Of a stretch of 64,000 nucleotides of DNA, positions 55,424 through 64,000 are shown piece by piece. Position 1 is the first letter of the stretch. Each line of letters begins with the position of its first letter. The DNA is from Paenibacillus sp. D2_2 (lineage in GTDB: Bacteria > Bacillota > Bacilli > Paenibacillales > Paenibacillaceae): NCBI RefSeq assembly GCF_031199965.1, contig NZ_CP133605.1, positions 2,078,501 to 2,142,500 of the forward strand, given 5' to 3'. The notes under the pieces are model-generated. The model was not told where the DNA came from. It made no database searches and saw only the letters and a program-made list of their open reading frames with translations. The translations under genes and the position numbers were made by a program.

Positions 55424-56762
55424 ATGAATTCATGGAAACAGGTAGACCCCCTGATGTATCGTCAGGGGGAAGCGGTGTTATATACACTGATCGCTCATGA
55501 CTATGAAGCTTATTTGTCGGGGATGTGTGCGAGATGAAATTATGGGCCGAGAGGTCCATGATATGGATATCGCTACCTCGGCTAGACCTGAGCAGGTTAT
55601 TGCTCTTTTTGATCGTACTGTTCCTACGGGGATTCAACATGGAACAGTGATGGTACTCATGGGCGAATATTCGTTCGAAGTGACGACATTTCGTAAAGAA
55701 TCGGATTATGAGGATCATCGCAGGCCATCTCGGGTTGAATTTGTCGATGCGATTATAGAAGATTTACAGCGTCGTGATTTTACGATGAATGCGATGGCGC
55801 TCGGTATGGACGGACGACTGATCGATCCGTTCGCTGGACGAGGGGACATCGCTGCCGGTTTGATTCGCTGTGTCGGACAGGCAGGGGAACGCTTTGAAGA
55901 GGATGCCTTACGGATGATGAGGGCAATCCGGTTTGCTTCCGTCTTTGGTTTTAGACCGGTGAAGAGCTTGTGGAGAGCTCTATTATCCGGGAAGAAGATG
56001 CTATCCTTCATTGCCATGGAACGAATTCGGGCGGAACTTGAACGAGTTATTGAAGGGCCCCGCCCACTGCGTGGACTTGCCCTGATTCAGCGTAGCGGTA
56101 TGATCGATGAGGTGAAATATCCCGTCTCTTATCCTGGACCGCTGCGAGAAAACTATTTAAGAACAATGGAGCATCCGTTAGTAACTGGTCTAGTGAAGCG
56201 TCTATATTTGCTGCTGAGAGGGCTGAATATTAGCGCAGATCAAGCCGATAGTTTGATGCGTCAGTGGACGTTCTCCAATTCGCTTGTGGAGCGGACTATT
56301 AAACTGATTAGATTCGATGAGCAGTGGATGACCCATATAACCTCCCTTCCTATAGAAGATCGTAAGGAAGAACAGAATTTGCGACGCGCCTGGATCTCCT
56401 TAGAGCTTGCTTGTGGCCGGGAGACGGTAACTGATTGGCTTGGATGTCATCAAGCGCTGCTACAAGAGCTCACTCAAGCCAACTCTCCCGTTCCCGTATG
56501 GGAGCAGTTGGCTGAGTGGGGCTTCTTGAACAGTCTCCTCAATCAAGCCGAGGCGTGGCATGAGGGGCTAACGGTATATGAACTGCGGGATCTAGCTATA
56601 GCTGGCAGTGATGTAATAGAGTGTACCGGCAAGAAGGGAGGACCATGGCTCGGGCAGCTAATGAAGCAATTGCTGGAGTCCGTAGCTATGGGCGATTTGA
56701 TCAACGACCGTGAAGCGTTGTTGGAGCATGCGAAGGACGTGGTGAATCGAGATGGAATCTAA
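55424..56762 (+). CDS. cca: CCA tRNA nucleotidyltransferase (frameshifted)
   Basis: About 446 residues. After MNSWKQVDPLMYRQGEAVLY the first motif LVGGCVRDEIMGREVHDMDI is broken near 55516: two G are missing in a run-rich stretch. Downstream are RRDFTMNAMALGMDGRLIDP, FEEDALRMMRAIRFAS and the body/tail domains. Adds or repairs CCA at tRNA ends. Stop overlaps birA. Confidence 0.93.
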
Positions 56763-57722
56763 TCATTTATTGCAGATGCTACTGGATAATCCCGGTCAGT
56801 ATATCTCAGGCGAAGAATTAAGTCGGCGGCTGTCGATCAGTAGGACGGCGGTCTGGAAGCAGATTAATAAGCTTCGACAGGATGGCTATGAATTTGAGGC
56901 GGTTTCACGTAAGGGTTATAGACTGATTCATTCACCAGAACGAATCCATCGAGAAGATTTGCTATCGAGACTACAGACCACAACATTCGGCCGTCAGATC
57001 CTCGTTCAGGAAGTTGTTAAGTCGACTCAAGATGAAGTCAGGACATTGGCCGAGCAAGGTGCAACTGAGGGAACATTAATGATTGCTGAAGAGCAGACGG
57101 TGGGACGTGGTAGGCAAGGACGGAAATGGCACTCTCCACCCGGCAAAGGGATTTGGATGAGCATGCTACTGAGGCCGCGCCAACCGATCGCCTTTGCAGC
57201 TCAGCTTACACTGTTGACAGCGGTGGCAGTCTGTCGTGCCCTGCGCAAGGTAAGCGGGGTTGATGTCGGCATCAAGTGGCCTAATGATCTGCTCATTCAG
57301 GGCCGGAAGCTATGTGGATTCTGGTTGAATCGATTAGTGAGGACGAGCTGATCAAATATTGCATCGTTGGCATTGGCATTGATGTGAATCTGCTGCTGGA
57401 GGATATTCCTGAAGAGCTTCGCTCCGTTGCGACCTCGCTTCGGATCGAGAGCGACTGCAAGCAAGATCGGGTGCAGCTGATTGCAGAAATAATGTACGAG
57501 CTGGAGCAACTGTACAATCTATACAATGAAGAGGGCTTTGCTCCGATCGGTAACCTATGGGAAGCCTTATCCGTAACGATAGGACGTCAGGTACAGATCA
57601 AAACACCGCAGGGAGAGAGCAGCGGGATTGCAACTGGCCTGGATCCGTCAGGCGCCTTATTGATTTCCGATCAGCAGGGGCAGGAACGGACGATTTACTC
57701 CGGCGAAATCCAGCTGGGTTGA
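56752..57722 (+). CDS. birA: Bifunctional biotin ligase/repressor BirA (frameshifted)
   Basis: About 323 residues. N-terminal winged helix (SGEELSRRLSISRTAVWKQI), then ligase core GRGRQGRKWHSPPGKGIWMS, IKWPNDLLIQGRKLCGILVE and a C-terminal SH3-like domain. One missing A at about 57323 breaks the core. Ligates biotin to carrier protein and represses biotin genes. ATG inside the cca end. Confidence 0.95.
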
Positions 57723-57839
57723 ACTATGAACAACAGCGATCGGAAGAACATTTCACACGGCTGCTTTCATCCGTACAATCATTAGTTCAACTTACATAGT
57801 TGATCCAACCCCTTTATTGATAAAAATAAATTTGTTATA

Positions 57840-58067
57840 CTGTTCGCAGGAGGCGGTATCGAGATATCGAACTGCACTCTTGTCGAGCGGTATTGCATGA
57901 CGATTTAGCAGATTTAAGTATTCATCAAGGAATAGCTTGTTACACAAGCTATAGACGCGTATAGCTACAAGTAAATATAACGTCAAGTAGTATGCGTTGG
58001 ATTCTGCTCAGAGCCGAAGAGGACCGAGACAGAAGGGACGATCGAAAGTGACTCTTCTTTGGATTCG
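57840..58067 (+). promoter_or_regulatory. Long structured leader of panB
   Basis: A possible -10 TATACT lies at about 57836-57841. The leader has a perfect hairpin ATAGCTTGT-TAC-ACAAGCTAT near 57931-57951 and a larger pairing CCGAAGAG with CTCTTCTTTGG near 58016-58060, then a terminator. No T-box sequence is present. Upstream part of the 57723-58151 gap carries no gene. May be a pan-type leader RNA, untested. Confidence 0.5.
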
Positions 58068-58099
58068 GACCTTTTTAGTGCGTAACTAAAAGGTTTTTT
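58068..58099 (+). terminator. Terminator within the panB leader
   Basis: ACCTTTTTAGT pairs with ACTAAAAGGT with one bulged T, followed by seven T, about 50 bases before panB: an attenuator arrangement. Confidence 0.75.
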
Positions 58100-58151
58100 T
58101 GTTGTGTTCGAGATACCGCATCGAAAACGACACGTAAGAGGAGACATGATT

Positions 58152-59020
58152 ATGGCTGGAAAACAAATGTTAAACATTGTGAAAATGAAACGGATGAAGC
58201 AGGATGGCGACCCGATCTCCATGATTACAGCTTATGATTATCCATCGGCTACACTTGCCGAAGAGGCTGGGTCGATATTATTCTAGTTGGAGACTCACTT
58301 GGAAATGTCGTGCTGGGCTATGATACGACGATACCTGTCACACTGGATGATATGGTCTATCATTCCCGGTCGGTAGCCAGAGGCGCCAAGAATACGTTCA
58401 TCGTGACTGACATGCCGTTTATGACATATCACGGAAGCATCGACGAGACGCTACGAGGAGTAAGCCGGATTATGCAAGAAGGGCATGCCCAAGCCGTCAA
58501 GATGGAAGGTGGAGCGGAGATCGCTGATACCGTGAAGAGAATTGTTCAGTCCGGAGTTCCGGTACTGGGCCATATCGGACTTACACCGCAATCTGTCAAT
58601 CAAATTGGCGGCTACCGGATTCAAGGCAAGGATGAAGCCGATGCGAAGCGGCTGCTTGAGGACGCCAGAGCATTGGAACAAGCAGGTGCATTTGGCATCG
58701 TGCTGGAGCTTGTGACAGAAGAGGTAGCAGCCTATATCTCATCTGAGCTGAGTATTCCTACCATTGGAATTGGTGCTGGTCGTGGATGTGACGGGCAGGT
58801 GCTTGTATATCATGATGTACTTAAATATACTTCGAATTACCGCAATAAAAGGTTCGTTAAGACCTATGGAGATATAGGGGAGCAAATTCGCAGCGGTATC
58901 TCTGCTTATGTGCAAGAGGTTAAGGCTAAGCAGTTCCCTGCTGAGGAGCATGTATTTGCCGCCGAAGATGGAGTTCTGGATAATCTGTATGGTAAAGGAA
59001 AGGCGGAAACTCATTCATGA
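58152..59020 (+). CDS. panB: 3-methyl-2-oxobutanoate hydroxymethyltransferase (frameshifted)
   Basis: About 289 residues. A missing G at 58269-58271 breaks [19 protein letters not shown] near the metal-binding Asp. Later motifs include [18 protein letters not shown] and [18 protein letters not shown]. Pantothenate pathway. Start at 58152 fits GAGGAG better than 58146. ATGA overlap with panC. Confidence 0.95.
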
Positions 59021-59931
59021 AAGTATTTACTACGACATCTGAGCTAAAAGAATTTCTGAAATCCGGGCGTATCGCCGCTATGAAGGAAGGCAAGGAACTG
59101 CAGGTTGGACTGGTTCCTACAATGGGATATTTGCATGAGGGCCATGCCAGTTTGTTGAGAAAAGCAAGAGCACAGAATGATCTGGTTGTACTGAGCATTT
59201 TCGTCAATCCGATTCAATTCGGACCAAATGAAGATTTGGACCGTTATCCGCGAGATGCGGAACGTGATTTGGCATTGGCAGAACACGAAGGTGTTGATGC
59301 CGTATTTATGCCAAGTGTAGAAGAAATGTACCCACAGCCAATTAAGACGAAAGTAGCTGTAGAAGAGCTAACCTCGAAGTTATGCGGAGCTTCCCGTCCT
59401 GGTCATTTTGATGGAGTAACTACAGTGGTCAGCAAGCTATTTCATATCGTTGCACCAAACCGAGCTTATTTCGGTCAAAAGGACGCTCAGCAGGTTGCTG
59501 TTGTCGCACAAATGGTCAAAGATCTTAATTTCGATCTAGAAATAATTCCTTGCCCGATCGTTCGTGAGAACGATGGCCTGGCTCTGAGCTCGCGAAATGT
59601 ATACCTAAGTGCTGAGGAACGCCAAGCGGCGCTGATTCTGTCACGTAGCTTGAAGCAGTTGGAAGCAGATGTATATGGCGGTAAAGAGGTAACGGTTCTG
59701 GAAGCACGCCAACAGCTTACTCAGAAGATTGAGAGCGAACCATTGGCAGAGATCGATTATGTGGAGATAGCCGCTTTTCCAAGCTTAACCGCGCTTCAGC
59801 TGACAAATTCCTTCAACAGTGAGCTGGAGGTATTTGGAGCGATTCTAGTCGCTGTGGCCGTTAAATTTGGTACGACAAGACTGATTGATAATGTATTGTT
59901 AACAGGAAAGGGGGAGGCTATCCATGTATAG
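59017..59931 (+). CDS. panC: Pantothenate synthetase
   Basis: 304 residues. [36 protein letters not shown] and [11 protein letters not shown] are all typical. Condenses pantoate and beta-alanine. Overlaps panD by 8 bases. Confidence 0.97.
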   Translation: MKVFTTTSELKEFLKSGRIAAMKEGKELQVGLVPTMGYLHEGHASLLRKARAQNDLVVLSIFVNPIQFGPNEDLDRYPRDAERDLALAEHEGVDAVFMPSVEEMYPQPIKTKVAVEELTSKLCGASRPGHFDGVTTVVSKLFHIVAPNRAYFGQKDAQQVAVVAQMVKDLNFDLEIIPCPIVRENDGLALSSRNVYLSAEERQAALILSRSLKQLEADVYGGKEVTVLEARQQLTQKIESEPLAEIDYVEIAAFPSLTALQLTNSFNSELEVFGAILVAVAVKFGTTRLIDNVLLTGKGEAIHV

Positions 59932-60307
59932 AACAATGATGAAATCCAAAATTCACCGTGCAACAGTTACAGAGGCAAATCTGAATTATATTGGGAGTAT
60001 CACGATCGATGAAGATTTGATGGAAACTGCCGACCTTCTAGAGAATGAGAAGGTGCAAATCGTCAACAACAATAATGGAGCGAGGCTGGAGACATATGTA
60101 ATTCCTGGTCCTAGAGGTAGCGGTGTGATTTGTCTGAATGGAGCAGCAGCACGTTTGGTACAGCCTGGGGATACAGTCATCATTATCTCATACGCTCAAA
60201 TGTCTAATGAAGAGATCAGAAACTACAAGCCGACAGTCGTGTTTGTCGGAGAAGATAATAAACCAGTCGAGATGGCTTCCAAGGAGTTACATTCGACCAT
60301 TCGTTAA
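59924..60307 (+). CDS. panD: Aspartate 1-decarboxylase
   Basis: 127 residues. Self-cleavage at Gly-Ser in YIGSITID creates the pyruvoyl group; [14 protein letters not shown] and [12 protein letters not shown] are conserved. Makes beta-alanine for PanC. Last gene of the panBCD operon. Confidence 0.97.
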   Translation: MYRTMMKSKIHRATVTEANLNYIGSITIDEDLMETADLLENEKVQIVNNNNGARLETYVIPGPRGSGVICLNGAAARLVQPGDTVIIISYAQMSNEEIRNYKPTVVFVGEDNKPVEMASKELHSTIR

Positions 60308-60466
60308 TGTCAAAGGGCGACCCCAGAGGCAGCGCTCAGCGAAGGTTCCACAGTTGGGTTATGCAATTAATGCCTGCGGGAATGAAAAGTCCCCCGAAAC
60401 AAAAAATGAACTTAAGGCTCGCACTGATTGCTCGCACTGATTTCATTTTTAAGGGGTGGGATGCGG

Positions 60467-61096
60467 ATGATTTTTCAACATATGTTTGCGGAAATGAATG
60501 AGATGTTGGATGAGATATCTAAATTTTATCCGATTGCCCAAGGAACGCAGAAGCAGGAGCTCACGCAAAAATGGAACCTTCTTAAGCACATGAGTGACGA
60601 AATTATTGAAGAATGGCTGAGCTTTGAAGAGAAGATGGGAGCGGTCAGGCAAAATTGGAGTGAGGCTGAAGCCGTCGATTATGTACTTCCTGAGATGAAA
60701 TGTGATGCCTATGAGAAAGGGGAAGGTTACTATAAGCTCCTGATGTTCTCAAAAGCACTCGAACAGTTCCAGCTCGTTGTGCATGATTACCCGGATAGTC
60801 CTGTTGGCCGGACTTATTTAGCGATGTGTCATCTACATTTGCAGCAATTATCCGAAGCTTCCTCTCACTTCATCGCTGTGCTGGATAAGGCGACCAGCAA
60901 TAGGCTTCGTTCCATTATTTACAATGCGCTGGGCTGTATCGAAGCCCAGAATGGGAAACGTCTGCGAGCGAAGGAATACTTCGCATTAGCCCATCGAAGC
61001 GACCCAACGCTACCTGAACCTCTGATGAATCTGCAGGCCTGTGACAACAGTTCAGGGAAGCTGAAATTTGGAGATGAACTGTCTCCATTAATGTAA
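60467..61096 (+). CDS. TPR-like protein before dinG
   Basis: 209 residues; N-terminal charged helices, then TPR-like units (YKLLMFSKALEQFQLVVHDY, GKRLRAKEYFALAHRSDP). Start at 60467 fits AAGGGGTGGG. The 60308-60466 gap upstream contains a 12-base tandem repeat (CTCGCACTGATT twice, from about 60418). Family role unknown. Confidence 0.75.
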   Translation: MIFQHMFAEMNEMLDEISKFYPIAQGTQKQELTQKWNLLKHMSDEIIEEWLSFEEKMGAVRQNWSEAEAVDYVLPEMKCDAYEKGEGYYKLLMFSKALEQFQLVVHDYPDSPVGRTYLAMCHLHLQQLSEASSHFIAVLDKATSNRLRSIIYNALGCIEAQNGKRLRAKEYFALAHRSDPTLPEPLMNLQACDNSSGKLKFGDELSPLM

Positions 61097-61139
61097 CGAA
61101 CAGAATGAATCGAGCCGAGCTAAACAGCGACTTAACTGC

Positions 61140-61187
61140 AAGCGATGCACTCGTCATATGCCGGGGCATCGCTTTGTTCTTTTTTTA
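61140..61187 (+). terminator. Rho-independent terminator before dinG
   Basis: AAGCGATGC pairs with GCATCGCTT; a T-rich tail follows. Confidence 0.85.
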
Positions 61188-61295
61188 AAAATGCGTGTTC
61201 AAAGGCAACTTCTTAAAATGTTAGTTAATTTTCAAATTGGCTATATTCTGTTATGCTGTTTATGAGACTGGATTGAAGGGACTTAGGAACGAGAA

Positions 61296-64000
61296 ATGAA
61301 ATACGCGGTACTTGATTTTGAAACTACAGGCAATCAATCCTCTGATGAGATTATTCAGGCAGGACTTGCCATTATAGATCATGATTTGACAATTTCACAA
61401 GTTTATCGCTCTTATGTAAACCCGGGAATCCCTATTCCTCCATTTATAACAGGGTTGACCGGAATTACTGAAGAGGATGTCAAAGATGCGCCTGGATTGG
61501 ACGAGGTCATGATGGAGATGGTTCCATTACTCGATGATGCAGTTCTGGTAGGACATAATGTAGCTTTTGACTTCAATTATTTACAGAGCGCTCTCGATAA
61601 GACGGGATACATGCCCTTTTCTGGACGCATTCTCGATACGATGGACTTTCTGAAAATATTCTTTCCTTCGCTGTCCACTTATCAGCTCGGATTGGTGTCA
61701 CAGGAATTCAATGTGCAGCATGATCGGCCCCATCAGGCAGATAGCGATGCTCTAGCCACGGCTCTGATCTTCCTTAAGTGTCTGGAAGAGATAGAGCAGT
61801 TGCCTTTGCTTACGCTTCAGAGGCTGTCAGATCTGTTCAACAATGAAGACAGTGATCTGGCCTGGTTCTTTGATGCAATGCTACAAGAGAAGCAGCAGAA
61901 GGAATTTGGTGTTAACCCGGATGGGTTCACATACTACCGACAATTTGCCCTCCAGGTCAATGACTGGATGGATATTGAACCAGCCCGGGATCATATGCTC
62001 GTAAATCCACTGAAGGACGTATCCTTTGAACAGTTCATGGAGCAGGTCCGAGAACAGTTACAGCTGAAGCTGCCTGAATATGAAGAACGCGAAGCCCAGA
62101 CCATGATGCTGGAACAAGTGATGCAGGTTTTTGATGAAGATAAGCATCTCTTGATTGAAGCTGGTACGGGTACCGGGAAGTCGCTTGGATATCTTCTTCC
62201 TGCGATCTACCATAGCGTGAAGCAGGATGAAAAGGTTATGATCAGCACCCATACGATTAATTTGCAGGAGCAGCTAAGGGAACGGGATCTTCCGCTTTTG
62301 ACGGAGGTAGTTCCATTTCCGTTTCAGGCCGCAATTTTCAAGGGAAGGCAACATTATTTGTGTTTGCGCAAATTTGAACATAAAATAAATAGAAGAGATT
62401 TCACAACCCCAAAAGAAGAGGTGATGACGGCCGCACAAATGATCGTGTGGCTCGCTCAGACGGAAACCGGGGATGATGAAGAGCTTAATCTTGGAAATCG
62501 CGGCGGTGATTTCTGGGAGACGGTGGCCAGTGAATCTGAGTCCTGCCTTGGGCGCTCTTGCCCTTGGTTCCGGAAATGCTTCTACCATCGTGCTAAGCAT
62601 GAAGCGGGCGTAGCCGATGTTGTTATAACGAATCATTCTAAGCTATTCACCGATATACAGGCTGGACATCAGCTTCTGCCGAGCTATGATCGTTTGGTCA
62701 TCGACGAGGCTCATCATCTTGAGGATGTTGCTGGCAAGCATCTCGGCTTGCAACTCAAATATTTTACAGTTGTTCATACGCTAACCCGATTGTTCAAGGA
62801 TAGCAAGACAGGGCAGCTTCCCTCCTTGCACTCCATGCTTCAGCAAGCGGGAACGGAAGCAGCAATGAAATGGATAACAGTCATTGACGGGATGTATCCA
62901 TCGCTGATCGAAGTGAAGGAGACTTGGGACAAGCTGAGCGAATTGTTATTCGCATTGATACCTGAGCGTTCTGATGCGGCTCCTGGAGATCCGGGACAGT
63001 TCGTAACTAGACTTCTGCCGGATAAGAAGCCCAAGGCCTGGGATGCGCTAACTACATTAGAGAACTCGATATATATTACCTTAGGGGACATCCTCCGCAA
63101 AGGGGAGCGGATGGTGGCCGAAATCCGCGAGGAACAGGATGATTATGGTTCAGAGAGCCTGATTACAGACATCAGTGGACTACTTAAAGATTTGGCCAAT
63201 GAACGTGAGACGCTTCGCTTCTTCATGAAGCTGGAAGATGAGAATACGGTATATTGGCTCGAGGCTAATGGGAACTACCGCAATCGTTCATTGCAAATCT
63301 TTGCGGTGCCGATTGATGTTAGTGCTCAATTAAAGGCATATTTCTTCGATAAGAAGAAAAGTGTAGTCATGACTTCGGCTACATTGACAGTTGATAAATC
63401 ATTCGAATATGTGATTGAGCAGCTTGGTTTGCAGGAAGCAGCTAATGAGGACAGATTGATGTCTGCGATGCTACCTTCTCCGTTTAATTACAGGGAGCAG
63501 GCGTTAGTACTCATACCGCGGGATTTTCCAAGCGTTAAGGGTAGTGTTGGCGATGATTATTTTGTACAGACCCTGGTACGGTCTTTGGCGGACTCAGCAA
63601 TTGCTACCAAGGGTAGGATGCTTGTTCTATTCACCTCCTATCGAATGCTGCGCCAAGTGTATGATCCGTTAAAAGAGCTTTTATCTGATGAAGGCATAAC
63701 TGTTATTGGACAGGGAATGGATAGCGGCAGCCGAACGAAGCTGACCCGCCGTTTTCAAGGTCAGCAAGCCTCGGTGCTGCTCGGGACTAGCAGTTTCTGG
63801 GAAGGAGTAGATATTCCTGGCGAAGCTTTAACGAGCCTTGCAATTGTTCGCCTTCCGTTCCAGCCGCCGAATCATCCGCTTGTCGAAGCCAAGAGCGAGC
63901 GGCTGCAGAGAGAAGAAGAACCCCTTCATGAAGTTGTCGGTGCCTCAGGCAGTAATTCGCTTCAAGCAAGGGTTCGGCGTTTAGTGCGTTCATCCGCGGA
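61296..64000 (+). CDS. dinG: DinG family exonuclease/helicase, 5' part
   Basis: At least 900 residues, cut by the window end. N-terminal DEDDh exonuclease (YAVLDFETTGNQSSDEII, LVGHNVAFDFNYL, HQADSDALATA), then XPD-like helicase: EAGTGTGKSLGYLLP, a Cys-containing stretch ESCLGRSCPWFRKCFYHRAK that could hold an Fe-S cluster, DEAHH, and motif V GTSSFWEGVDIPGEAL. The last 100 bases carry two probable missing bases (near 63917 and 63976), after which the normal NPFMKLSVPQAVIRFKQGFG would read. Confidence 0.93.
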   Translation, partial: MKYAVLDFETTGNQSSDEIIQAGLAIIDHDLTISQVYRSYVNPGIPIPPFITGLTGITEEDVKDAPGLDEVMMEMVPLLDDAVLVGHNVAFDFNYLQSALDKTGYMPFSGRILDTMDFLKIFFPSLSTYQLGLVSQEFNVQHDRPHQADSDALATALIFLKCLEEIEQLPLLTLQRLSDLFNNEDSDLAWFFDAMLQEKQQKEFGVNPDGFTYYRQFALQVNDWMDIEPARDHMLVNPLKDVSFEQFMEQVREQLQLKLPEYEEREAQTMMLEQVMQVFDEDKHLLIEAGTGTGKSLGYLLPAIYHSVKQDEKVMISTHTINLQEQLRERDLPLLTEVVPFPFQAAIFKGRQHYLCLRKFEHKINRRDFTTPKEEVMTAAQMIVWLAQTETGDDEELNLGNRGGDFWETVASESESCLGRSCPWFRKCFYHRAKHEAGVADVVITNHSKLFTDIQAGHQLLPSYDRLVIDEAHHLEDVAGKHLGLQLKYFTVVHTLTRLFKDSKTGQLPSLHSMLQQAGTEAAMKWITVIDGMYPSLIEVKETWDKLSELLFALIPERSDAAPGDPGQFVTRLLPDKKPKAWDALTTLENSIYITLGDILRKGERMVAEIREEQDDYGSESLITDISGLLKDLANERETLRFFMKLEDENTVYWLEANGNYRNRSLQIFAVPIDVSAQLKAYFFDKKKSVVMTSATLTVDKSFEYVIEQLGLQEAANEDRLMSAMLPSPFNYREQALVLIPRDFPSVKGSVGDDYFVQTLVRSLADSAIATKGRMLVLFTSYRMLRQVYDPLKELLSDEGITVIGQGMDSGSRTKLTRRFQGQQASVLLGTSSFWEGVDIPGEALTSLAIVRLPFQPPNHPLVEAKSERLQREEEPLHEVVGASGSNSLQARVRRLVRSSA

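Noticed and set aside
60307..60501. 64-residue frame overlapping the panD stop
   Set aside because: No ribosome site, no recognisable pattern, and it overlaps the start of the well-supported TPR gene at 60467.

Overview
The window is chromosomal DNA of an endospore-forming Firmicute, most likely Paenibacillus or a close relative. The evidence is gene order and gene families. SpoIVA, YpeB, SpoVIF and YpjB point to a spore former, BshA/BshB1 to bacillithiol, and TRAP (MtrB) to RNA-based control of trp. The order closely follows the ypbD-to-dinG arc of the Bacillus subtilis chromosome. A futalosine-type MqnA/UbiA-like pair next to MenG and frequent TTG/GTG starts fit Paenibacillus better than Bacillus. 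This is a core-genome segment: no transposase, phage, CRISPR, tRNA or rRNA gene was found.

Layout. 0-7 kb: CPBP protease, a membrane protein, serS with its T-box, mecA, prsW, ypeB. 7-16.7 kb: the PilZ protein YpfA, cmk, plsC, the S1-like rpsA, der, plsY, gpsA, spoVIF, and small membrane, ferredoxin and lipoprotein genes. 17-26.6 kb: spoIVA, hbs, mtrB, then a menaquinone block (hepS, menG, a UbiA-like prenyltransferase, ubiX, mqnA, hepT), ndk and cheR. 27-38.6 kb: an aromatic supra-operon (aroC, aroB, aroH, a TRAP leader, trpEDCFBA, hisC, tyrA). 38.7-41.1 kb: the least conserved part, with a candidate small RNA, a sortase and its possible Lys/His-rich substrate, a DUF3189 gene and small unknown genes. 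41.4-50 kb: ECF sigma and anti-sigma, a histidine phosphatase, gamma-carbonic anhydrase, IDEAL and DUF2487 proteins, qcrABC, ypjA, ypjB. 50-64 kb: YitT, MazG, TPR, dapB, mgsA, bshB1, bshA, cca, birA, panBCD, TPR, dinG (cut by the window end).

How the genes work together. Chorismate made by aroB/aroC feeds trp, tyrA/aroH and, through MqnA, menaquinone. HepS/HepT supply the prenyl tail, MenG finishes the quinone, and QcrABC uses menaquinol. TRAP, encoded in the window at 19.3 kb, is predicted to control trpE at 29.8 kb. PlsC, PlsY and GpsA form a phospholipid-precursor group.

Two points run through the whole window. First, about two dozen apparent one-base frameshifts lie mostly in short homopolymers, nearly all as missing bases in otherwise normal housekeeping genes. 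I read these as sequence errors and annotate each gene as one CDS. Two apparent gene fusions (ubiX-mqnA, trpF-trpB) are explained the same way. Second, a modular dispersed intergenic repeat with conserved ends and a variable interior, from about 25 to 325 bp, occurs at least ten times. It is the strongest candidate for something not explained by standard annotation.
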